DNA of 12,806 bases from Chersky-840 sp035532735 (GTDB taxonomy: Bacteria; Actinomycetota; Acidimicrobiia; Acidimicrobiales; UBA8190), in the NCBI GenBank assembly GCA_035532735.1, contig DATKQM010000051.1:1-12806 (forward strand), in the 5' to 3' direction. Below are positions 1-5,784 of the stretch, one piece after another. Under the pieces are notes generated by a model. The model was not told the DNA's origin. It made no database searches and saw nothing but the letters and a program-made list of their open reading frames with translations. Position numbers and translations under genes: made by a program. Position 1 is the first letter of the stretch, and each line of letters begins with the position of its first letter.

Positions 1-3
1 CTT

Positions 4-1321
4 CTACCTCTCCTCGAGGTCAGTAGGGAGGAGGTGCCACGTTTGAGGGGTCACGTCGGAAAGGGCCTTCGCCTGATCCTCGTAGGCGAGGTCGGTAGCG
101 GTCATCCGCTCCCTGTGCTGGCGCAGATGTTCGTCCCACGACGCGACCACGAAGATCTCTTCGAATTCGCCCGACCGCTCACCGTTACGAAACAGTCCCC
201 ACTGAGTGGCGCCGGTCCGCAGCCGCGACTCACGAACCCGAAGCATGGCGCGCATAAAGTCGGGTTCACGTTCGGTCGGGATCGAGTAGGTCGTGCGTAC
301 CACCACCGGTCCGGCGTCTACGTCCGTGTCCAGCGTCACATCCGGATCGGGTCGAATCACGGTGCTGCGGTCCATGCCCGAAACATCGACGAATGGCCAG
401 AAGCGAACCGACGCCGAACCGAGGATCATCAGTCCGGCGGCGACGAGGAAGGTAAACGTAAGTCCGAAGGCGTCGTCGACGGCCCCCCAGGCGACCGCCC
501 CGAGACCTTGCGCACCAAACAGCACCATCTGGTAGACGGACAGGCCTCGTGCTCGCACCCAGCGCGGCAAGAACAGCTGGAGCAGCGTGTTGACCGTCGC
601 CAACATCCCTACCCATGCCATTCCGGCGGGGATGAGCACGATGACTACGACAACGGTCGAGCGCACCAAGATCGCGACCAGTGCGGCGCCGAACACCGCT
701 CCGACCAGTTGGATGAGCGAACTAGGCGAAAGCCGGGCACGCACCTTCGAAAGCATGGTGGCCCCTACGATGGCCCCTCCCCCGAGGGCAGCGAGCAGCA
801 GCCCGTATCCGCCTGAACCGAGTCCGAGCCGGCGGCTCGCGATGAGGGGCGATGTTGACATTGATGGAGCTGAGCTGCGCGGCTGCGGCGAGACGGTCGC
901 GAGGAACAAGCTCGGGCACGAGGGACTGGTAGGCAGGAGTAGTCAAGACCGAACCGGTGCCGATCACGAAAGTGAACAGGAGAAGAAGTGCCGGCGACAT
1001 GCGACCGGCGATTGTGAACGCGGCCAGTGCCGAGGTGGCGACGACGAGGCTCCCTTGAACCGCCATCAGCAGTCGACGCCGATCGAGGGTATCTGCCAGC
1101 ACACCACCCACGATCCCGAACATCACGACTGGGAGCATTTCGGCGGTCTGGACAAGCGAGACCAGGATCGCGGCATGAGCGGCGTGGACGAGGAACCACT
1201 GGGCGCCGACGGTCTGCATCCACGTGCCGAGGTTGCTTACGAGCGAGGCGAGCCACGGCCAGCGAAAGACGGTGATGCGCAGGGGTGCCCACGTCGACGA
1301 AGTTGCGTGTCTCTCAGCCAT
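4..1321 (-). pseudogene. MFS_3-family transporter, disrupted by internal deletion and frameshift
   Basis: The gene encodes a major facilitator superfamily permease of the EntS-like MFS_3 type, an inner-membrane drug/siderophore exporter class. It is split over two frames. The N-terminal piece starts at the ATG at 1321 and gives about 158 residues covering the first membrane helices and the LADTLDRRRLL loop, ending SSINVNIA. It then runs into out-of-frame sequence that stops at 722. The C-terminal piece resumes one frame over at about 849 with PLIASRRLGLGSGGYGLLL, continues through the late helices and ends in a soluble ABM-like tail (WDEHLRQHRERMTATD) common in this family, with TAG at 4-6. 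The family normally has about 90-100 residues between these two motifs; here they abut at 846-850, so the lesion is a deletion that also shifts frame. The joined length is about 439 residues against roughly 530 usually. An assembly artefact is the main alternative. It is divergent from the dehydrogenase at 1558. Confidence 0.85.
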
Positions 1322-1433
1322 CGCGCCCGAGCCCTCAGATCATGGCCTGCACCTTGCGCCTCAGGCTAAGGCACCTCCTGCTCTTGTGCTCGCGGGTATG
1401 GCACCGCCGACATGAGGGCCCGACCAGCGGGGG

Positions 1434-1484
1434 CGGCCGATCAGAATCGGCTCAGCTCGCCGCCCGATCGCCGCCCGGCCGATC
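1434..1484. repeat. GGCCGATC-type repeats and small hairpin in the divergent intergenic region
   Basis: The 236-bp gap between the transporter remnant and the dehydrogenase contains CGGCCGATC at 1434-1442 and again at 1476-1484 (42 bp apart, about four helical turns), with the related GCCCGATC at 1462-1469. The first copy is also the left arm of a perfect 6-bp inverted repeat, GCCGAT-caga-ATCGGC (1436-1451). The position between divergent genes suits an operator cluster, but the motifs are short and GC-rich and could be chance. No convincing -35/-10 pair was seen nearby. Confidence 0.35.
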
Positions 1485-1546
1485 GAACTGGGGCGCCAGA
1501 GGCCAAGTGGCGCGATGCTAAGGGAATCCACTGGCTCAAAACGGCG

Positions 1547-1553
1547 AAGGGAG
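1547..1553 (+). promoter_or_regulatory. Ribosome binding site of the beta-hydroxyacid dehydrogenase
   Basis: AAGGGAG lies 4 nt before the ATG at 1558. It fixes this start and shows the mRNA is led, unlike several genes further right in the window. Confidence 0.7.
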
Positions 1554-1557
1554 ACTA

Positions 1558-2445
1558 ATGACACGAGAAAGCCACGAGCCTGTTGCGGTTCTTGGCATCG
1601 GAACCATGGGCCATGGGATGGCGGCCTCTGCTCTGCGCGCCCGGATCCCGACGACAGTTTGGAACCGCAATCAAGAGGCCACCCGAGACCTCGCCAAGCT
1701 AGGCGCGGAGGTAGCCCAAACCGCTGCGGACGCAGCGAGGTCGGCGGCGATCGTCATCACGATGGTGACAGATGCAGACGCCGTCATTTCCATTGCGCGC
1801 GACGAGGGCGTGCTCACTGCGCTTGCTCCGGGCGCGATTCTGGTGCAGATGAGTACCATCGGCGTGGAAGGGATCGAGCGCGTGGCAGCGATGGTAGCGG
1901 CGGAGCGTCCCGACGTGATCTTGCTCGACGCGCCGGTGTCGGGAAGTAAGGACCCGGCCGAGCGCGGCCAACTGACCATCTTCGCGTCGGGACCCGACGA
2001 GGCCCGGCCGCGGCTTACGCCTCTGTTCGACGCCCTGGGCCAGCGAACGATCTGGGCCGGCAGCGCCGGGACTGGCACTCGTCTCAAGCTTGTAGCCAAC
2101 ACATGGCTCGCCTTTGCGGCGGAGGCGGTGGCAGCCTCCGTGGCACTCGCCCATCGCCTAGGGCTGGAGACCGAAAGGGTGGTGGATGCACTCGAAGGCA
2201 ACCCTCTCATGTCTCCCTGGCAGGAAGCCAAGCTGCATCGGATCGCCAAGGGTGATTTCTCGGCTCAATTCGCACTATCACTCGCTCTTAAGGATGTACG
2301 CCTCGCCCAGCAGGCTGCCGACGACCGGCTCGGCACCCTCGCGTGCTTGGCTGATGAATGGCAGCAGGCAGTCGATCTCGGCTTAGGCCACGAAGACGTG
2401 ACCGTGGTGACGCGCACACTCGAACAGGAATGGAGCGAGGGATGA
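1558..2445 (+). CDS. NAD(P)-dependent beta-hydroxyacid dehydrogenase (3-hydroxyisobutyrate dehydrogenase family)
   Basis: This is a cytosolic oxidoreductase of the 6PGDH/HIBADH superfamily, 295 residues, the usual length for this family. The N-terminal Rossmann domain has GIGTMG at 13-18. WNR follows strand two at 35-37, and an Arg there usually goes with NADP(H) preference. The substrate-binding motif DAPVSGS is at 124-130, and the catalytic lysine is K177 in GTRLKLVANT, with N181 beside it. K245-D246 sits in the all-helical C-terminal domain. Presence of K177 argues for a hydroxyacid dehydrogenase rather than an imine reductase, which otherwise shares the TTVWNR region. Substrate (3-hydroxyisobutyrate, tartronate semialdehyde or another hydroxyacid) cannot be decided. 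The start is set by AAGGGAG. Codon use is more relaxed than in genes to the right, including a TTA leucine codon at 2383-2385. The aldo-keto reductase follows 176 bp later on the same strand. Confidence 0.92.
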   Translation: MTRESHEPVAVLGIGTMGHGMAASALRARIPTTVWNRNQEATRDLAKLGAEVAQTAADAARSAAIVITMVTDADAVISIARDEGVLTALAPGAILVQMSTIGVEGIERVAAMVAAERPDVILLDAPVSGSKDPAERGQLTIFASGPDEARPRLTPLFDALGQRTIWAGSAGTGTRLKLVANTWLAFAAEAVAASVALAHRLGLETERVVDALEGNPLMSPWQEAKLHRIAKGDFSAQFALSLALKDVRLAQQAADDRLGTLACLADEWQQAVDLGLGHEDVTVVTRTLEQEWSEG

Positions 2446-2534
2446 CCCCCGAGTGGATACACGATGATGCGCCTGCAGGCCGGCTCAAGTATGGGGGCAA
2501 AACGTCGCCCTCGCCGACAAGGCCTGTTTCGACT

Positions 2535-2574
2535 CGCGATCAAAGGCCAGCTCGAGTTCGGTGAGTTGATCGCG
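2535..2574. promoter_or_regulatory. 9-bp inverted repeat overlapping a possible -35 box upstream of the aldo-keto reductase
   Basis: CGCGATCAA (2535-2543) and TTGATCGCG (2566-2574) are perfect inverted arms 22 nt apart, with centres 31 bp apart (about three helical turns). The right arm contains TTGATC, which could be a -35 hexamer with TAGATC at 2587-2592 (15-bp spacer, short). This is an operator candidate; alternatively it is an RNA hairpin or chance. Confidence 0.4.
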
Positions 2575-2621
2575 GCCTCCTGCGAATAGATCTGTTTCCG
2601 ACACCAGATGGAGCAGCCGAC

Positions 2622-3650
2622 ATGACCAGCTACCTCCCAGTCGAAGACCGCTACCGGTCCATGACCTATCGCCTTTGTGGGCGCAGCGGCCTCCTCCTGC
2701 CAGCCGTGTCACTTGGGCTCTGGCAGAACTTCGGCGACGATCGGCCCGTCGACACCCAACGGGCAATCTTGCGCCGAGCTTTCGACTTGGGCATAACCCA
2801 TTTCGACCTGGCCAACAACTACGGGCCCCCGTACGGCAGCGCTGAGACCAACTTCGCAAGGATCCTCCACGACGACTTCCATCACCACCGCGACGAACTG
2901 GTCATCTCCACCAAGGCCGGCTGGGATATGTGGCCGGGCCCCTACGGCGACCTGGGCTCCCGCAAATACCTCCTCGCCAGCCTCGACCAAAGCCTGCGCC
3001 GCCTTGGCCTCGACTACGTCGACATCTTCTATCACCATCATTACGACCCCCAGACCCCCCTCGACGAGACCCTCGGTGCGCTTCACTCGGCCGTCACCGC
3101 AGGCAAAGCCCTCTATGTCGGGATCTCGTCCTACTCCGACCAGCGCACCGCCGAGGCGATCACCATTCTCCGCGGGCTCGGCACGCCACTACTTATCCAC
3201 CAACCGTCGTACTCGATGCTCAACCGCTGGATCGAAGGACGCCTCCTCGACGTTCTGGGCACAGAAGGCGTCGGCTGCATCGCCTTCTCCGTCTTGGCCC
3301 AAGGCCTGCTCAGCGACCGATACCTCAACGGCGTCCCACCGGGATCCAGAGGCTCTCGAGAGGGCTCGCTGACTCACGACATGCTCAGCGACGACAACCT
3401 CGCCCGTATCCGGGCCCTCAACGACATCGCCCTGAGTCGAGACCAGTCCCTCGCGCAGATGGCCATCGCCTGGGCCCTGCGTGACCCGCGCGTCACCTCT
3501 GTCCTGATCGGTGCCAGCAGCGTCGATCAGCTCGAGCAAAACGTCACCGCCCTCGACCACCTGGAGTTCACTGCCGATGATCTCACCGCCATCGATCGCT
3601 ACGCCGTCGACGGCGGCATCGACTTGTGGCGCATCCCGGCCACCTCCTAG
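2622..3650 (+). CDS. Aldo-keto reductase, YghZ/Gpr-like (L-glyceraldehyde 3-phosphate reductase family)
   Basis: This is a cytosolic NADPH-dependent aldehyde reductase of 342 residues. From memory it aligns over its whole length with E. coli YghZ (Gpr), including YRLCGRSGLLLPAVSLGLW at 16-34, HFDLANNYGPP at 60-70, WPGPYG at 104-109, SRKYLLASLDQSL at 113-125, GKALYVGISSY at 161-171, and LLIHQPSY at 190-197. The AKR catalytic tetrad is complete: D62, Y67, K98 (ISTKAG) and H139 in DIFYHHHYD. The cofactor end SVLIGASSVDQLEQN is at 293-307. YghZ detoxifies L-glyceraldehyde 3-phosphate and methylglyoxal-type aldehydes; the exact substrate here is inferred. The ATG at 2622 has GATGGAG about 8 nt upstream and starts slightly longer than YghZ; M14 is a less likely alternative. 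It ends in tandem TAG codons. Third positions are strikingly C-rich. It may be co-regulated with the dehydrogenase upstream, but the 176-bp gap suggests its own promoter. Confidence 0.93.
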   Translation: MTSYLPVEDRYRSMTYRLCGRSGLLLPAVSLGLWQNFGDDRPVDTQRAILRRAFDLGITHFDLANNYGPPYGSAETNFARILHDDFHHHRDELVISTKAGWDMWPGPYGDLGSRKYLLASLDQSLRRLGLDYVDIFYHHHYDPQTPLDETLGALHSAVTAGKALYVGISSYSDQRTAEAITILRGLGTPLLIHQPSYSMLNRWIEGRLLDVLGTEGVGCIAFSVLAQGLLSDRYLNGVPPGSRGSREGSLTHDMLSDDNLARIRALNDIALSRDQSLAQMAIAWALRDPRVTSVLIGASSVDQLEQNVTALDHLEFTADDLTAIDRYAVDGGIDLWRIPATS

Positions 3651-3819
3651 TAGTAGGCATTACACGATCGCTGAGAGCGCCGAGCCGGCTATGGCGGGGG
3701 AGGCAGCCCGCTGTCTGCCGTCTGGGATCTGCCTGCGCGTCGGAGTCGGCAAGACGCTCTTGGGTCATAAACCCGATATTCGCTGCGGCAGCTGTTCCGA
3801 CCGGATCCGAAGAAACGAG
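3651..3819. other. Non-coding interval between the aldo-keto reductase and the tRNA
   Basis: I see no gene or clear terminator in these 169 bp. Small imperfect stems are present, such as GGGT-cataa-ACCC near 3764. Both the aldo-keto reductase (from the left) and the tRNA (from the right) must terminate in this stretch or just beyond. With 3894-4095 it makes up the longest protein-free stretch of the window. Confidence 0.5.
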
Positions 3820-3893
3820 TGGGGGCGGAGGGACTCGAACCCTCACTGGGGACGTTTTAAGCGTCCTGCCTCTGCCGATTGGGCTACACCCCC
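3820..3893 (-). tRNA. tRNA with UAA anticodon (Leu by codon) but short class I variable loop
   Basis: A complete cloverleaf folds on the minus strand. The acceptor stem GGGGGTG pairs with CGCCCCC (one T-G wobble). The D arm is GCC/GGC with a C-A mismatch at 13-22, and the loop carries G18G19. The anticodon stem GGACG/CGTCC closes the 7-nt loop CTTAAAA, so positions 34-36 read TAA (3857-3859). The variable loop is only CCAGT. The T arm is GAGGG-TTCGAGT-CCCTC, and the discriminator base is A73. CCA is not encoded. Total length is 74 nt. UAA would decode the leucine codon UUA, yet bacterial tRNA-Leu is a class II tRNA with a long variable arm, so identity and charging are uncertain. A73 agrees with Leu. 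Position 21 appears to be G rather than the usual A, with an extra D-loop base. No clear promoter was found upstream. Confidence 0.85.
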
Positions 3894-3944
3894 GGGTGAC
3901 TGCCGCTCCTACTCGCCGTGCACCGGCTCCTTCGGAGTCATGAC

Positions 3945-3968
3945 CCCACGGCACGAGCGTGCCGTGGG
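3945..3968. terminator. Strong GC-rich stem-loop, possible bidirectional terminator
   Basis: CCCACGGCACG (3945-3955) and CGTGCCGTGGG (3958-3968) form a perfect 11-bp inverted repeat; in RNA this gives a 10-bp stem with a GAGC tetraloop. On the plus strand it is followed by TTCATGTGTTC (weakly T-rich); on the minus strand there is no T run. It lies about 130 nt past the esterase stop and about 50 nt before the tRNA 5' end, so it may insulate the tRNA from esterase transcription. An operator role for the tRNA is the alternative. Confidence 0.5.
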
Positions 3969-4095
3969 TTCATGTGTTCAAGCCGAGGTGTAACGGTGGG
4001 TGTGACGCGGTGGGTGGGCTCTGCTCTCTGCGGTTCACGGTCCCATTCTGTCTCGTGGTGACCATGGCGAGGTGAACACGCCGCCATTGGTCAGG

Positions 4096-5640
4096 TCACT
4101 CGTGGTGATGACCCGCCATGGGCGCGGTACCCGTCTCCTCCCATATCACCCGTTCGGAGCGACGCGGGTCGTCCTCGACCCCGCCATCGGGGCCCAGGAC
4201 CATGGTGGGCCGCCGGACGGGGTCATAGGCGGGCCACGATCCCACCGCGTCACAAGACGGGTCACCGTCGCGGGCGAAGGCGATCCATGCCTTTTGCATC
4301 TTGTCCGAGAGAGCCTCGGCCTGCGGGCCTCCGCCCGTGAAAACCTGCACACCCGTATCACCCACGGTTCCGAAGACGAACGGGATCTCGAGCCCGTGGC
4401 ACGACCCGAACATCCCACCGAGGAAGGGGGACTCCCAGGTGAAGATGTAGGAGTACGTTTTCGGTTCGTATTTTGCGTGGGCCGCAGCCAGGGCCATCAG
4501 GGGGAGCCGGAACACGTAGTCCGTGGTGACCGCCGTCCACAGGTCTCGACCGGTCACAGGCTCGCCGCGACCGAGGCGCGCCAACCGATACGCATCGACG
4601 ACATCGGCGCCGGCCGGCCCCACCAACTCCGCCAGCCGATGCGCAACCCGTGTCTCGTCGACCTCGGGGTTGCCGTAGTCGGCCGTGGTGAACAGCGCGC
4701 ACTCGTCACGAGTGGTTCCGAGAAGGACCGGCACCGCCGCGGCGGCCCCTTCGGCAATCAGCTCGCTGGGCGGGCCTTCGAGGAAGACGCCGTCGACAAC
4801 GGGAAGCAGCGCCAGGGGTAGACCTCCGTCCGCCGGTGCCTCGGCAGCCAGCCGCTGTGTCGCCTCGACCAACCGTTCGACCGGGACGTCGCGCAGAGTG
4901 GCCATGGCGTCGATCGGAATGCCGAGGTGCCCCGCCAACCGTTCGGCACGCCTGGTGGCCCAGCGCGGCGTCGCCGTGGCAGGCGGGCCGCTTTGGATGA
5001 CAGCGCGATGAAAGAGACCGGTGGCGTCCGGCGCGCTCAGGAGGTTCGAGATGCTCATGGCGCCCGCCGATTCGCCGAACAGTGTGACGTTGCCGGGATC
5101 GCCACCGAACCCACCGATGTTCTCCTGGACCCAGTGCAGCGCGGCAATCTGATCGCGCAGACTCCAGTTGCCCCAGCCGGGTTCGCCCTCGCTGACGAGA
5201 TCGGCATGGGCGAGGAGGCCGAGGGCACCCAAACGGTAATTGATGGTCACGACAACGACGCCCTTGGCGGCCAGACGGTCACCGGCGAACAACGCGCTCG
5301 ACCCTGTCCCGGTGGTGAAGCCGCCCCCGTGCAGCCACACCATGACCGGCCGTCGGACGTCGTCGAGGCCCGGTGTCCAGATGTTGAGATTCAGGCAGTC
5401 TTCGTCCGACTCGGTGGGGTCATGAGGGAAGCTGAAACCCGGGACGGGGGGTGCCTGGGGCGCGATCGGCCCCCACGATGATGCCAACCTGATCCCGGTC
5501 CATGCCTCGGGGGGCTGTCCCGGTCGCCACCGACCTTCTGGCCCCGTGACCTGGGCATAGGCGATGCCACGGAACACCCAAACGCCGGCTTCTGCCTGCC
5601 CCTGAAGCACGCCGGCCGTCGTGCGGGTCACGCCTTCCAA
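4096..5640 (-). CDS. Type-B carboxylesterase (COesterase family alpha/beta hydrolase)
   Basis: This is a serine hydrolase cleaving carboxylic esters, 514 residues, the usual length of bacterial type-B carboxylesterases. Both family signatures are present: EDCLNLNIW at 80-88 and GGDPGNVTLFGESAGA at 179-194. The catalytic triad is S191 (GESAG), E313 (TTRDECALF) and H415 (SCHGLEIPFVFG). The oxyanion hole is HGGGF at 104-108. No signal peptide is visible, so it is probably cytosolic. The substrate is unknown; family members act on p-nitrobenzyl esters, carbamates and xenobiotic esters. The longest start is TTG at 5640, with a poly-G Shine-Dalgarno 4 nt upstream. GTG three codons on (5631) is possible but has its SD too close. 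A well-matched promoter sits about 50 bp upstream. It is divergent from the NlpC/P60 gene, and the stem-loop at 3945 and the tRNA lie downstream on the same strand. Confidence 0.94.
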   Translation of the reverse strand: MEGVTRTTAGVLQGQAEAGVWVFRGIAYAQVTGPEGRWRPGQPPEAWTGIRLASSWGPIAPQAPPVPGFSFPHDPTESDEDCLNLNIWTPGLDDVRRPVMVWLHGGGFTTGTGSSALFAGDRLAAKGVVVVTINYRLGALGLLAHADLVSEGEPGWGNWSLRDQIAALHWVQENIGGFGGDPGNVTLFGESAGAMSISNLLSAPDATGLFHRAVIQSGPPATATPRWATRRAERLAGHLGIPIDAMATLRDVPVERLVEATQRLAAEAPADGGLPLALLPVVDGVFLEGPPSELIAEGAAAAVPVLLGTTRDECALFTTADYGNPEVDETRVAHRLAELVGPAGADVVDAYRLARLGRGEPVTGRDLWTAVTTDYVFRLPLMALAAAHAKYEPKTYSYIFTWESPFLGGMFGSCHGLEIPFVFGTVGDTGVQVFTGGGPQAEALSDKMQKAWIAFARDGDPSCDAVGSWPAYDPVRRPTMVLGPDGGVEDDPRRSERVIWEETGTAPMAGHHHE

Positions 5641-5643
5641 GGT

Positions 5644-5651
5644 CCCCCCCC
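5644..5651 (-). promoter_or_regulatory. Poly-G ribosome binding site of the carboxylesterase
   Basis: Eight consecutive C on the plus strand give an eight-G run on the esterase mRNA, ending 3 nt before the TTG start (GGG-ACC-TTG). It acts as the only Shine-Dalgarno-like sequence and supports TTG at 5640. A homopolymer here could slip in replication or in sequencing, altering spacing but not the reading frame. Confidence 0.5.
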
Positions 5652-5686
5652 ACGCCTGAACAGCCCGGATTCTGTGAACCCGCCCC

Positions 5687-5707
5687 TAGAGGCAAGGTAG
5701 AGGCAAG
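5687..5707. repeat. Tandem direct repeat with 11-bp period over the esterase promoter
   Basis: TAGAGGCAAG occurs at 5687-5696 and again at 5698-5707. The copies are one helical turn apart and cover the -10 box, the presumed transcription start and part of the spacer of the esterase promoter. This arrangement suits a repressor binding cooperatively to one DNA face, but no cognate regulator is in the window. Confidence 0.55.
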
Positions 5708-5722
5708 CCCCGAGAAGGTCAA
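5694..5722 (-). promoter_or_regulatory. Housekeeping-type promoter of the carboxylesterase
   Basis: On the minus strand, -35 TTGACC (5717-5722) and -10 TACCTT (5694-5699) are separated by exactly 17 bp. The -35 matches five of six bases of TTGACA, and the -10 fits TANNNT. Transcription from about 5687 would leave a leader of roughly 45-50 nt before the TTG at 5640. Confidence 0.7.
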
Positions 5723-5771
5723 GGAACCGCCAATTGGCCGACCGGCCCTTCCGCCTGGAGGGGGCCCTGGC

Positions 5772-5777
5772 TACTGT
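5772..5777 (+). promoter_or_regulatory. Putative -10 box for a leaderless NlpC/P60 transcript
   Basis: TACTGT (TANNNT) is followed after 7 nt by GTG at 5785. This matches the -10 to start-codon distance of leaderless actinobacterial mRNAs and agrees with the start that gives a normal signal peptide. No good -35 is visible. Confidence 0.45.
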
Positions 5778-5784
5778 GGTCAAA

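Noticed and set aside
34..816. 260-residue plus-strand open frame opposite the MFS remnant
   Set aside because: It is rich in His/Arg/Asp without hydrophobic structure; the opposite strand carries clear transporter helices.
2485..2590. Minus-strand stretch reading LTELELAFDRESKQA, possibly a remnant of a lost gene
   Set aside because: It looks slightly protein-like, but it is too short, has no recognisable family and overlaps the inverted repeat and promoter region.
4072..4821. 249-residue plus-strand open frame opposite the esterase
   Set aside because: It is antisense to a well-conserved carboxylesterase, has no recognisable motif, and its composition is typical of a shadow frame.
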